Positions 1-12,241 of a stretch of DNA of 64,000 nt are shown in pieces (within the stretch, counting starts at the first letter, position 1; every line of letters starts with the position of its first letter). The stretch spans positions 6,841,513 through 6,905,512 of the forward strand of contig JACBWW010000015.1 in the NCBI GenBank assembly GCA_020086605.1. Direction: 5' to 3'. Origin of the DNA: Lanius collurio (lineage: Eukaryota; Chordata; Aves; Passeriformes; Laniidae). The translations under genes were made by a program, and so were the position numbers. The notes beneath the pieces were generated by a model. It worked only from the letters and a program-made list of their open reading frames with translations, was not told the DNA's origin and searched no databases.

Positions 1-2730
1 AGATTTTGAGTGACAGATAAGAAGGACACAGGAAGTTGATGTCATGATCCATACTATTGTGTGTGGTACGGTAATGATTATTTAGTGATGGGGAGGTTCA
101 ACAAAGTTTTTGACAGGTCTCTGATTCCTTAAAGCACACGTGATTCTCATGACAGGTCACAGTTCTCTAAAAAGATACTGAGATTTGTCAAGTGTTACGT
201 AGCTGGCTGAAGCTGTGTGTTGGAACTCACTGTTGAAAGATAAAGAGAGGTGAAATCCCATGGAAAGGTAAAATGCTCACTTTAAAGATTATTATTTACA
301 GGTAAACATGAGTTGAAACAGCTTGAAAGGAAACCCACGGCATGAGCATTTGGGCTATGCCTCAATTTGCCTGGAAGCTCTGTTCTCTTCCTAATTTCAG
401 TCCCCATATCCCTTGTGCAGTTGCTGAGGAATAGGATGGGAAAATCTGTCAACCTTTTATGCAATATCTGCACAAGGGGAAATTCCCCCTTGATTAATGA
501 AGGCCTCTTGCTATCATTTACAGAATTACAGTTGAGCCTTCTAGGGCTCATTCCTTTGTGAACTGCATCTCCGGCATGCTCCTTTAAACAGTAGAAGGTG
601 GAAAAGGATTTAGTAAAAGCCTTTGTGGAAACTACTTAGTAGTGAAAAGTACTGCTTTTGGCAGTGGGGATAATATTTCCAAATATTCTTGAGTGTGTTA
701 TTCATTATATATTTGAACTAGAAGGAAGTTTTAGATAAAAAACTCTTAAGTTGTAGATTATAGCCTTTGGATGATATAACATTTGGAGGATAATGCAAAG
801 ACAGTTGAAACATCCAGGCCACTCCTGTGAATAGTTGCCGAATACTATTTTGGCTAACAGCTCCATTTGGGGCTGACACACTGAAGATTAATCTGTCCTT
901 GATTTTTTTTTTTTTTTTCTGGCAAGGATGAGAGAAAGAGAATATTTTTAGATTTAAAACTGCACACAATATGATGGGTCAAGGACAAAATTCTTTTCCT
1001 AGGCTAGTTATTGAAATAGCCCCAAACACAAAACATACAGAACTCTGGTGCTCTTGGTAGCCTTGATGCAATGGAAAGAATACTGTACTGGAAAGAAGCT
1101 GTGAATCTGAGAATTCAAAGTTTCTTTTAGTAATAACTATACGTCACAAATTTACCTAAGCATCATGTTTTGGACTGCCATGACACAGAAAAAAACCATC
1201 CATTTTTTGAATGGAAGGATAAGACTCACCACTAGATCTTTTCCCATCAGTTACAGGGTGATCAGTATGTGCATGGGCAGAGATATCATTTTTATAACTG
1301 GAAATGTTTTTCAGTAATATTTCATGAATGATTTATTGAAATCAGGCTAAAATATATAGTATAGGGAGCCTGCAGGCTGTGTGTACCTGATGGTTCTAAG
1401 CACTCACAGTGCCACCATGAAAGCCAGTTAAGTGCTGGACCATGCAAAATGCCAGTAGTACAAATAGAAATTATTGTATTTTGCTCCTGCAGGTAGTGCA
1501 TGAGACAGCATATTCTCTAATGACATACTATGTGATATAACAGAAGAAAATAGACACGGAGGTTTGAATTTCTTATTTGGAGTTGCATGTGATTTTTACA
1601 GGGAATATCATAAATGAATCAGTGTAATTCAGGCAGTCCAAAAATCTGGATGGGGCAACTCTGACAGGACACAGTTATACTGAGGGAAGATATTAATCTC
1701 ACAATTTAGTTGCTACAGTTCCTGCCCCTACCACTAATCCCATTACTGAACTGTATGTCCCAGTGTCTGCACTGATGTCCTGTTAAGACAAATTCTTCTT
1801 TCTGTCTAGCCAGCTGTCAGGCAGGCAGCACAGGCAGCCTCTATTTTCTGCTGCAGTTAAGTACAGCAAGCCTTGTCCCGTGGTGCTGAAACTAAGGGTA
1901 TCTCCCCCTCAAAGCAAGAAATTAATTCTTCTATTCATACCACATTTTCATTATTAAGAAAAAACTATGATTCATAAAATATTACCCTATGGCAATACAC
2001 AGACTTTAATATTAATGCCATTTTATTAAAAGAAAAAAAAAATCCTCTAAACCAGAAAAGATTAAACTCAAGCATGAATAAATACTAGTATCTTCCTAGA
2101 ATCTACATCTGTGCCCTTTATCTCCTATTTTTGACATCCTGTGAACATCTCCAGAAAGTTACAGAATATTTTCTACTGAGCAAAAAGCCTCTCACGGGTA
2201 TGGATCTGTTCAGTAGTCTGAGAAATGTCTAGAGGTCTTGTAATTTCTCACTCTCAGAACTCCAAGCTGGCTGTATTCCACAACCAGATTTTACACAATA
2301 ATCAGACAGTCACTCAAATAATTGTTACTCTGGTCTTTGGCCTCAGAAAACATCCCTTCCATGAGATTCTGCCTGTTCTGCTGACTGATAAGAAAATGTG
2401 CATTCAAATAAGTCCTGCTTGTAAAAACTATGACTGACAACACTGTGCAATTTGAGAACCGCAAGCCTTAGGTTATTCCTAGGTTCTTTTGAATCAGCAT
2501 GAAACGTGCTTCTGTGCTGAGATGTCCAACCCTGTAATTTTAAGCTTCCATTTTATTCTTGGCAGTCTTATCTCTGAAAGGCAGAATAACTGCAGTAATT
2601 GCACACCTCATTTCAGAAAAATAAAGAAACATTCATTTTCCATTTTAATAGTTTACTGGAAACTAGTTCACAAGGAATGAAGCGACTGATAATGAATGAA
2701 AATGGAAAACAGCAAGACCCAATTACTCAC
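1..2730. other. GALNTL6: Intron of GALNTL6 (downstream side, incomplete)
   Basis: This is intron sequence after exon D on the minus strand, running off the window. It is AT-rich. Both strands were checked for the next GALNTL6 exon and none was seen. It holds a T16 run at 903-918 and no other repeat I can name. The open frames here are short, lack recognisable domains and look like chance. Confidence 0.85.
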
Positions 2731-2838
2731 CCGTGCTAGACTGGTTCCAGAGGGGACTTTATACGGGACATACTTCCTGTAGATATGTCCAACTCGAGAG
2801 CATGGAACATCATACATGCCACCTCCACACATCCACAC
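2731..2838 (-). CDS. GALNTL6: GALNTL6 internal exon D: end of catalytic domain
   Basis: A 108-bp, 36-codon, phase-0 exon following exon C after a 6.8-kb intron. The acceptor ends gctttccag and the donor is gtgagt. The peptide is [18 protein letters not shown] followed by [18 protein letters not shown]. It completes the Gal/GalNAc-T motif (VWMCGG). The His of VGHIYR (codon 18) is the third metal ligand in the family, complementing DxH of exon A, so all three metal ligands are present in this gene piece. PSGTSLAR fits GALNTL6; GALNT10 has PAGVSLAR at this point as I recall it. Small differences from human are Gly for Glu and Tyr for Phe in CGGxMxDVPC. The next exon, expected to start near NLKRVAE, was not found in positions 1-2730 and must lie outside the window. 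Confidence 0.97.
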
Positions 2839-3047
2839 CTGGAAAGCAGACAGAAAGCAAGTGAAAAAATGGTTCCTGGAAACAAATGAGGTAAAAAAAG
2901 GAGAATTTTATCTAATGTGTATGTGAAAATAACACATTGTTCTGGGCTGATCCCTCCCACAGTCATGGTGGCCTTCTTGGCATGCTGGTAACATGGCAGA
3001 CTATCCCACCCAGAATCTTACTGTGCAAAATAAAATTATAAAATATA

Positions 3048-3114
3048 TAGAACAGAATAAAATAGAATAGAACAGAACAGAATAGAACAGAACAAAACAG
3101 AATAGAACAGAAAT
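3048..3114. repeat. Microsatellite, (GAACA/GAATA)n
   Basis: About thirteen pentamer units alternate imperfectly between GAACA, GAATA and AAACA/AAATA forms. It produces a spurious open frame rich in FCSVL on the minus strand. It is probably derived from the tail repeat of the adjoining CR1 end. Confidence 0.85.
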
Positions 3115-3145
3115 AGTTTGGGTTTGAAGGGCCTTTAAGTTTGGC
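3048..3145 (-). mobile_element. CR1 3' tail with pentanucleotide microsatellite
   Basis: On the minus strand this reads like the end of a CR1 LINE (aggcccttcaaacccaaac), followed by an expanded tail built of TTCTG/TTCTA pentamers. On the plus strand the tail appears as interrupted GAACA/GAATA units from about 3048 to 3114. Avian CR1 elements end in short direct repeats rather than poly-A, so an expanded tail repeat fits. Only the last few dozen bases of the LINE are recognisable, so the subfamily cannot be given. Confidence 0.6.
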
Positions 3146-5758
3146 CACTTTAATTGTGCTTGCCTGTTTGTCTTATAGTGGGTATATCTGCCTGGTCCTG
3201 GAAACTCAGCCCCTGACTGACTGTACTATTCACACTGTGAATGGAGAAAATAGGGGTCAGAGTGAATTACAATGTGATTTAGGTAGCTGCTTCTTGTGGA
3301 TCATTTGTGTATCAGCCCTTACAGTCCCTTAGCAGTTAGCCACAGCACCCCACTGAGACGTGAAAATGAAATGCTTTAGGATCTAACCTCATTACAGGGC
3401 AAACCTAAACACACTAATGTAAATACCTAAGGAAGGCTTGAAACCAGTGAAAGTGGGGCTTTGTCCTTAAATTCCAAGGATACCCATGTGCAGTATGGTA
3501 GAGTTGAGTCCTACTCGGGAAGCTGCTGCTTCCTACCTGCCATCACAGAATTGACTAAGGCACAGGAGCTCTGGGTAGGTGCCTTTGGACATGTCATCTA
3601 ATCTCCTAGTGAGCACAGTCCTTCTCAGGGAGGAAGTTTACTGGTGGATTGGGAATGGAGACCCAAATGAATCCTCTGCCTCCATGCCAAAATAGCTCAT
3701 TACTGCCCAGTGCAGTCTTGCATGTAGTCATGCCATGTGGACATTAAGATCATTTTCTTTGAAAAAAAAATATTTTGTAAAATCTGCCTCTTACATAAAT
3801 CTTGAAATCCTCACCTGTTACATCTCATGACAGCTAACTAACTGGAAAACATGTGCATAAACACAGTATAATATCATAAAAACAAAAGTGTTAAAATAAT
3901 GTTATTTGCTTTTCTAACAATATTTCCTTTGTATGTTACATTATCTGTACTTTTTTTAGTGGGAATTTCCTCTCTGTGGCTGTCTTCAAACAACCCAGTG
4001 CACCAATGGAAGTGCAAACCTATGTTTACTATTTGTTTTTGTTTTTTAAGGTGTCATTTCAAAGGCTAGACAAATTATTACCATGATTTATCAAGTCTTC
4101 TTAGCCTTTGAAGAATGGACAGCATAGCAATGTGATGCAAAGGTCAGCCCCAGAACAAAGTTAAAAGACAAGAAAGCAGAAATTATATATATATATATAG
4201 GCCAGTATTACTTTAACTGAGGCAATGAGTGCTGCAGTAGACATATACTGCATTTCCTCTAAAGCAGTAGGATAGCAGTTAAAAAAAAAAAAAGAAGAAA
4301 AGAAATTAGAAAAAAACCCCAGTCAGATATGCTGAGGCAATAACAAGTGGGAGAAATAACACTGTGTTAGGCTTATATTTGATAGATATAAAATCTGAAA
4401 ATGCTGTGCTGCACCTGAGGTATGCTGTGCAGGGTAATTGAAATGAATCTTGGGCTGCCTTGAAGGACATTTAGCAGCTGTTCCTGTTTATCTTTCAGCT
4501 TCAGAATGGTATTAAAAGCATTTTTTATATTTTTATGAGAAGATCAGTTGTGGCAACTTTGTCTTTAAAATGTGCACTTTTATGTAACGTGCACTAAATG
4601 CAAGAAATTGGAGAATGACTTCTGTGTTAAGTATTACAGACCTCCAGAACACCATGAAAGGAATTCAGGTGGTGTGGGACATTTGGAAAAATTTTATCAG
4701 AAGCAATGAAACTCTCAGAATCATTAATGTCTCCTTCTTACAAAAGCAATGAATCTGGTCTGCAGCTGAGGTATAAAAAACAAAGATGAAACCAAAATAA
4801 TGCAATTTCAACTTGGAAAGATCAAAAGAGTAGTTTATCTGTCAACTAGAGACTATCTTGCAATTTATCTTTATATGGGTCCTTCCAACAGAATGTTGCA
4901 AAACATTTCATAGGGATGGCTGAAAGCAAAAGGCAGGCATTAACGCAAGCTTTAAAAGAAATTATGCTGTGGTTATGTGGCTTTGTTCCAGACTGCAGTT
5001 TAGATGTCAAAGATGCATTTTTTGGCTCTGTTCTACAGCTCCTGCGGGATTTTGGGTGAATCACTCTCTTTTCCCATCGCCTCTTTGTCTTTTAAATTGA
5101 ATTCTGCCTTCTCTTTTGGTTCCCCCACCTTATCTCTCTGGTTTATGAGTGATCCACCCCAGAGACTATCTGGAAAATGCAAATACTGTGCACGAAAGAC
5201 TGAGATTCCAACCCATATGCTACACTGTAATCATAATTACTGTAGTAAGAGACTCCTGCTTTTTGAGCAGTGGAGGATGTGTCGCTGGGGAAAAGGAACA
5301 TAAACATACAGCAAATTATGCAAAGGAATTAGAGGGTACTGAATGAACTTTGGATCAGGCTTCAAAACTAATTGAGAAATACACTGCTGGTGAGAGTCAG
5401 TAACAAAACAGACAACAGTGAGACATTGAAATGAATGGAAAATACAAACAGTAAACTGGTGGAAGAAGAATCTAAAGTATTTCACGCAAAGGCGATGACT
5501 TGGTGCTCTTTATATTGTGCAAGAGGGATGGACTACAAACAGGAGAAATGTATTAGATCAGTGGAGCTGAAAAAGTTGTAGAAAGTAAGAACATAAAATT
5601 TTTATGGCATTTTTTGGTCACTCTTCTTGAAATGTAAGCCAAAAGAATAGATTTGGCAGTTGTAGAAAAGAAGAAAGAACAATATTTTTCCTGTGAACTT
5701 TTACATGCAGTGAGACCATTCAGCTAAATGAAAAAAAAAATGAAAAATAGGATCATTG

Positions 5759-5796
5759 CAAACCCATTGACTGCAAATCTACAGTCAATTGGTTTG
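5759..5796. repeat. Inverted repeat, 14-nt arms
   Basis: The arms caaacccattgact (5759-5772) and agtcaattggtttg (5783-5796) are complementary at 13 of 14 positions around a 10-nt loop. A second short inverted repeat (ggtttgcaa / gcaaaacc) overlaps the right arm. No flanking target duplication or coding content was seen. Confidence 0.7.
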
Positions 5797-6252
5797 CAAA
5801 TTGCAAAACCATTTACTGGAGGTGCAGTGGGATTTCCTGTCAGGAAATATTAAAACCCTACCATGTAAACTGGGAACTGATGACTGTGGGTATTTCAACA
5901 GTACTCACCAGCACCTCTAAAATTGTGAGAAAACTGGCAATATTCCACATTTGTCAGTCCTTCATATAGATTACAACTGCACTGACAAGTGGTAATGCTC
6001 TCCACTTCCTATCTCCTGCCAAGATTGACAGCTGTGGAGGGAATTAATAATGATTATGATGATAATGATGAAAAAGAGAGTTTAATGAACTTGGAAAACA
6101 GGGATGAAAAGAATTAGGAAGGTGTATTGGCATGGATAAGGATAAAACAACTGTAGATACAGATGACTACCTTCAAGAGGCGAGGGGATCACCATTAGCA
6201 TTTTTGTTAAGGTATGATTAACGATGCCTAGGGAATGTCCAGTGCAAAGGAT

Positions 6253-7085
6253 TGTTCTGGGTTTGCATGGCCGGGTTTTGCTAGCAGGGGGCAATAGGGG
6301 TGGCTTCTGTGAGAAGCTGCCAGAAGTGTCCCTCAGGCTCAACATGGCAAATGGCAGCTGGCTCCAGGATGGACATGCCCCTGGACAAGGCCGTCAGTGA
6401 CAGCCGTAACACCTCTGGGAGAACACATTTAAGAAGAGGGAGAAGTTACTGTGCAATTTTAGCCAGAGAGAGGAGTGAGAATATGTGAGAGCACCAGCCC
6501 TGCAGTCATCAAGCTCAGGGAAGAAGGAGGGGGAGGAGGTGCTCCAGGTGCTGGAGCAGAGATTCCCTTGCAGACTGTGGTGAAAACCATGGTGAGGCAG
6601 CTGTGCCCCTGCAGCCTCTGAAAGGTTCATGGTGGAGCAGAGATCACAGAGATCTACCTGCTGCCCCTGGAGGACCTCATGTTGGAGCAAGTGAAGAGTG
6701 AGGAGTCCTCTCTCTGAGGAGGAAGGAGCAGCAGAGACAATATGTGATGAACTGACTGTAGCCCCAGCTTCCCATTCCCTTGAGAGTGAAGGGGTAGCAA
6801 AAATAGGGAGTGAAGTTGAGCTTGAGAAGAAGGGAGGGGTGGGGGAAAGGTATTTTAAGGTTTGTGTTTATTCTTCATTGCCCTACTCTGATTTGATTGG
6901 TAATAAAATATTTTTTCCCCAGGTCAGGTCAGCTTTGCCCATGATGGTAACTGGTGAGTGATCTTTCCCTCTCCTTATCTTGTTCCATGAGCCTTTTGTT
7001 ATATCTTGTTTCCCTTCTTCAAGTGGAGAGTGGGGTGTTAGAGAAGTTTTGCTGGGTACCTGGCATACAGCCAAGGTCAACCACA
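6253..7085 (+). mobile_element. Solo LTR of an avian endogenous retrovirus, with AGGAT target duplication
   Basis: An 833-bp block starts TGTTCTGGG and ends CAACCACA, the TG...CA ends expected of an LTR. It is flanked by perfect 5-bp direct repeats AGGAT (6248-6252 and 7086-7090). A polyadenylation signal AATAAA is at 6902-6907, giving plus orientation. The body is GC-richer than the surrounding intron and has purine-rich GGAGCAG-type repeats, as in a long LTR family common in neoavian genomes (recognised from memory). No internal retroviral region adjoins it, so it is a solo LTR left by recombination. A 5-bp duplication fits ERVL-like or class I elements better than ERVK (6 bp). Open frames inside it are chance. 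Confidence 0.9.
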
Positions 7086-9612
7086 AGGATCTTCAGGAAA
7101 CACAGGACGTTAGTATCTTTTGCTACTCTGTGTTGTGGTGATTACTACATAAACTGGACCTGTCTGACAGACTTAAATTTAGGATTTCCCAAATGGTAGC
7201 TTTCCTTGTTATTGTGAAGAGATGCTATTAATCAGGCAAGTTCCACTTTGCCAGCTTTCACAAGTCTAGCACACACCGAAGAGCCTGTCACCAAGATGTC
7301 ATACACCTTTTTAATTATAAAAAATTGATCCTGATGTTGCAAAAAAATAAAATCCTGAACACTTTCTTACGTAAAAATTAATCTAAGAAATTATTTAATG
7401 AAGAGGTAATATTTTGACACACCGTTTGTGGCTGTGTCACCATTCAGAATACTCCAAATAATTTTTTGCCAAGCAAATTATTGTAAGATGCAGCATCCAC
7501 AGAGGGAACTCATCCGAAAACACTTCCACAGGCTGTAGACGTGGATGCTCTAAGAAAGAGTAAATTGTCATTTTAGATTCATTCGAGTGAAGCCAAGGAA
7601 ACAGAACCAGTCTGGTTGTCTGGCTTTTTCACTGACTTTCACTGACTTTGTTACAGTTTGCAAGTCCACCATCCTACCAAGCTTTGTGAGCAAATCTGGT
7701 AAATTGAATTGTCCTGCTAACTTGTTCTTATTTAAATAAGTTTTAAGATGATTGAATCTATAGCTACAGTAGAATCTGCTGAAGCAGAAGCCTTTCCCAA
7801 GATGGTAGTGGTGATTCTGACATAATAAAACCCAGTCCTTTCTGTTTCTCTCTTCCACCTCTGTGATTTTTCTCCATTTTTTTTGTTATTTCAAACCAAA
7901 CAGCAATCTTCTTTTTAAAATTCACATCTTTTAAATTCTTCCAATAGGAATTTACCCCTTTTTGGCAGTCATTTCTAGGGGCAATTTTTTTTCTTCTTTT
8001 GACACTAGTAAGAAAGGACAGGGACCCTAAGGTCATTATATATTAATGAGACAGATCCAGAGATATGACTGAGACGAGGTCCAGTGTGACACAGCTGCCT
8101 CCAAAAAACAAAATCTCTCACTTGAACAAAACACACTGGGACAATCTGGTATCTCAATTTCCAGTTGTGTTACCATGGTTTCTATACAAAGTCTGGAGAG
8201 AAAAACAAGTATATTCTTTGTGATGATGAATAAAAGGAATATTTGAAATAGGATAATAAAATCATGGGTGACCTGTCAGAGACCATTGTGACAGCTACAA
8301 GTAACTACTTATATTTGCCTCTGAAACATTCTAAATGGACAGGAGGTAAATCAATATATTCTAAACATATGGTCTAGCTATTGAGTTTCCCCTGCCTTCC
8401 TGTTTAATTTTGCTAAGGTATAAAAATGATTTGGAGAAACATGAGAGCCAGTTAATGCAAAATATTTTGCTGTTCTTGGTAACTCCTGTAAAGACAGCCT
8501 GGAAACTCAGTGTTGGGTAACACTGTACATTTCATTCAACAGAATGGCGTCAGCACTGTTTTTATTGCCACTGATAACTCAGATTCAGCAAGATACCTGA
8601 TATTAGTCATGGATGACATGCTAAATTTATTTAAAGAGCTTTAAACTGACAGAGTTTGGAAGAAGGCTGGAAAGATCCTGGAGCGAAATTTGAATTGTAA
8701 TTTCATTTCCAAGCTTTATGCAAATACGTTTGACTCAAATCATTCATATCATGAAACCATCAAGTCCTCGAAAAACTTTGCATGTAGAGACCATGAGGTA
8801 AAATTCTCATGTCCTTGGGTATACTAGAAAATAAACTCAGTTTTCGAAATTAGACATGCTAGTCCTCAGCAAACTAATATAAATGCGTGTTCTGCATGTA
8901 GAAAGTAACAAGACTTTCAGCTCTATATGTAAAGTACTTGATATATCAAGTAAGTAATTGACTTCAATACACATGTCCACATACAGGATATGAAGGTATA
9001 CCATAATGTGGCTAGTTGTACAAAACCTGAGTACTTGAAAACTCCCCATATGTCATTACAATAATTTAAATGCAATTTTAAAAAATCTGCTTTGGAACAG
9101 CTGGCCTGCAGACAAAAGCTCATGGCAGCTGAGCTGCTCTAGCGATCCTCTCCTATTGAAAGGAGTCTTTCTTCCCATGACTTTCTCTATTTCCCCCCAT
9201 TTTCTTGAGCTGACTCTAGGAGATCCTATCCCCAGAGATGATTAAATTTTTGTTGATATGGACAGAAAAACTATGTCATTTTCTTTTTTGCTAGTTCTCT
9301 GTTGGCTTTTTGAACTGAGCTCAACACTTGAGCACAAACACAGCATCTGAGCAAAGTGGAGAAGACTTGATGAAAGGCAAAAAGTAGAATTTCATTCTTT
9401 GACAGTGGTAAGTTACCACGTTTTCAGAGGGAACTGCATTCAGTGTGATTTTTGCATGGCTTCTGGAGCATGTTTATGGCACAGTGGGAATTCCTATCGA
9501 AAAAAAGTCTTTTATTAAATTAATTTTAGCTAAAAGACAGAAGCCCAGATGAATGAAAGCATCGTGGTAACACCAGCAAGGAAGTACTCTATAAGGTGGC
9601 TCGATGACTTAC

Positions 9613-9730
9613 CTTGAAGGAGATTTCATACTGCTCTCCTCCCCATATTTCTAATCCTGGATCATAGCCTCCCAGCTCCCAAAACCATTTGCGGTTAACG
9701 GCAAATAGACCTCCAGCCATTACAGGAGAC
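9613..9730 (-). CDS. GALNTL6: GALNTL6 internal exon C: Gal/GalNAc-T motif
   Basis: A 118-bp exon separated from exon B by a 28.4-kb intron. One base (G) completes the split Glu codon, then 39 full codons run from [11 protein letters not shown] to [10 protein letters not shown], ending in phase 0. The acceptor ends catccttcag and the donor is gtaagt. It encodes the first half of the Gal/GalNAc-T motif: [24 protein letters not shown] and QYEISFK. The Trp and Glu of WGGE are intact; in the family this segment lines the active site. One difference stands out: the sequence reads AVNRKW where GALNT10 and human GALNTL6, as I recall them, have AVDRKW, a single-base Asp-to-Asn change. The open frame is too short to be called as an ORF on its own, so identification rests on motif and phase continuity with exons B and D. 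Confidence 0.97.
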
Positions 9731-11278
9731 CTGAAGGATGAATAAAGCAACACAATAATGAAGATGTTTGGACCATGTGTGCATGTGCCTCTGGGTGTGT
9801 TTGTGTGAATGCTGTTTGAATTGCAAAGCTATGAAAGGCATAGGCAAACAGTAGTGTAACCAAGCAATATTTACCTTTATTCATCCAAAAAGGGGCTCTA
9901 AATGAGAAACAGGAAATGTGGTAGATCTAGAGAATGGTAGATAGTCATGCACAAACACCTCTTTAAAAGAAAATCCCAACAAAACCAAACCCAAAAAACA
10001 ACAGCCTCCTCCAAAGTTCTGTTTGTTGCTAAGAGACAGAGAAAGGGACTCTGGAAACCTGCCAAAGTATGTAATGAGTCTTAGTACTCCATGTGAAGTA
10101 ACTTGCATTTAAAAGCTAGCAAAAGTTTTCAATTCATTTCAGTCTCATAGGTGCTGGCTAGAGAAAGGCAGAAAGGTGAAACAGGATAGCTGAAGAGAAG
10201 CTGTTGAGAGTTAAACATCTGCTTTCCTAAGCTTTTAAAACTCCTCAAATGTTTCTCACAGTAGTAATGTGACTTATAGGCAAACAACTTGCTGTGCTTC
10301 CCATGTTTCCATTTATTCCATGAATAAATATGTGGAATTTACTTCAATCAATTCAGTCTTTTTCACAGACAATATAGAAAACAAATGAGATATTTAAAGT
10401 TACTGTTAGAAAATAATGACAAAAACATATTGTAAATTATAAGCAGGAATTTTGTATTCGAATGTAAGTATTTTCTCTTTTCTTTCAGTACCAAGAAGAC
10501 CATCTTTCTAATGCAGAGAATACACTGACAGCTCCCAGGATCCAAATACTGCTCTCTGATTCCTTGAAACTGTGGTGGGTATCCGTGCTGAACAGGAGGG
10601 GAAACAACACACTTAGAAAGTCCAACCCAACTATGCAATTCCATCAATACAGATCAACACAGGCCTCGTGAGTTTTAGAGCAAGGGGCCAGAAGAACACA
10701 TTCATGCTGATGGCTGGTCACAGACAGAGAGAAAAGACAAGGCCACGGGAGACCTGGATGGTTTCCAGGCAATGCTCCCTTACCAGCAGACATGAAACTG
10801 GATCTTATGTCCTGTGCTTGTAACAGTGAAGCCCCAAGAGAAAATTATTCCATCCTAGGGCATTTTTGTTTTGAATTACTGCTGGTGTTTTGTTTGGGGC
10901 ACTGGAAGCAGATGGTATCATCCCTGATGTCCTGACTGGAAAATAAAAACTTCCCCCTTTGCCACTGATTTAGGATCTGGCAGTGAACTTGGGACTGGTA
11001 AATATTTCAGGAATCCATGCATAAGTTAGAAGTTTATCAAAGAGGACATCATGTTAATGGAACTTTCTCCCATATTTTCTCTGCCTTAACACTTTTTTAT
11101 ACTGTTGTCTTTTATCCAAGGCAGTAGAGATGATAAAATAGCAAGCAAACAGCTGAGTGGTCTCTGCCACCATCAGGCAGCCACTGAATCCCCACACATG
11201 AATGTTAGAAAATAATCCCCTGCTTTGCATTCATGGTAATGAGAAACATTATGGAAAATTTTCCTTTCACTTCTATAT

Positions 11279-11308
11279 GGTAGTTTAAAAAAAAAAAATT
11301 AAACTACC
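11279..11308. repeat. Perfect 10-bp inverted repeat around an A10 loop
   Basis: The arms ggtagtttaa (11279-11288) and ttaaactacc (11299-11308) are exactly complementary and separated by ten A residues. The sequence is simple and may be chance, but the arms themselves are not low-complexity. Confidence 0.65.
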
Positions 11309-12181
11309 CATTTTCATGACTCTTACAGACTAATTTAATTTTCCTTTAGAGATTACATTTTAAAAAGCACATAGAAGCTTTGAGAAACAAAGCTTTGCAA
11401 AAAAAATACTCAAACTGGCAAGGCTGTGCACTGTAATGTACACTGAATGCTAATACTTTTTTACTTTTATTGACATTTAGTATTTCAATATTGACTGTAT
11501 TTCTACATATGAATAAATTCAACAGAGATTTTATTAGAAACCTTCCCCAGGGGATTCTGACTACTACAATACATTTTCAATTCCTAGCAAAGTAAATCTA
11601 ATTACAACCTGTTCTTTTTGACTTCAGGTTCTAAATAATCAAAACATAATGTCCTTTTATAAAGAAGGACTTACATAGAGAATGCTTGTAACTAAATTGC
11701 TACTGACAGAAGAAATGTAGTCCCAGAAATCACTGGAAAAACGCAGGATTTCTCTAATTCTTGTTCATACAATATCTTTCCTAAGAATTTCTCTCAGTAC
11801 AGTGAATGACCTATAAAAAAGGCAATTGCCACAGATAAATCAGATGGAAGATGAAAAAAAATCAGAGACTTAAACTTGCAAAATAATTAGCAAATACGAA
11901 TTATATTTCAATCTACAGATTTTTCCAGTGATAAATACTGAGTAATGAAACCCCTTGTTATTTAGGTGTGAATGTTCAGAACATTTATTGCAATTAACAA
12001 AACTACCTAATGATTGGAACAGTAGCAAACTCACAATTTTTGCATTTCCTTGGAAAAAAAGAGAAGAAATTGAATGTAATGTTGCCCCATTAATTCCTAT
12101 TCCACAAGATGTTCTGACATTTGTTGTTTTGTAGGAAGAGCAATGAAGAGGAAAAGCAGTATGGCCTTTTGGTTTTCATTA

Positions 12182-12241
12182 GAGTGGAATTAGTAATAAG
12201 CTGTGTGAAACTGAGCGCTCGGCACAGCATGAATTCCACTC
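12182..12241. repeat. Perfect 10-bp inverted repeat with 40-nt spacer
   Basis: The arms gagtggaatt (12182-12191) and aattccactc (12232-12241) are exactly complementary. The spacer contains the CpG-containing segment gagcgctcggc, unusual for this AT-rich intron. Function unknown. Confidence 0.55.

Larger units (their letters stand above)
2839..9612. other. GALNTL6: Intron of GALNTL6 between exons C and D
   Basis: A 6.8-kb intron bounded by a gtaagt donor (exon C) and a tttccag acceptor (exon D). It holds a CR1 tail with microsatellite near 3050-3145, an (AT)n stretch near 4183-4199, an inverted repeat at 5759-5796 and a solo LTR at 6253-7085, each listed separately. Apart from these I see nothing with coding or RNA-gene character. 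Confidence 0.9.

Noticed and set aside
903..918. T16 run, with T18 at 48657 and A22 at 61260, as retroposed poly-A tails
   Set aside because: No adjoining processed gene copy or target duplication was seen; they are simple homopolymer runs, the last inside an LTR.
6697..7199. Frames inside the LTR as a possible gene
   Set aside because: They sit wholly or partly within the solo LTR, cross its polyadenylation signal and have no known domain.
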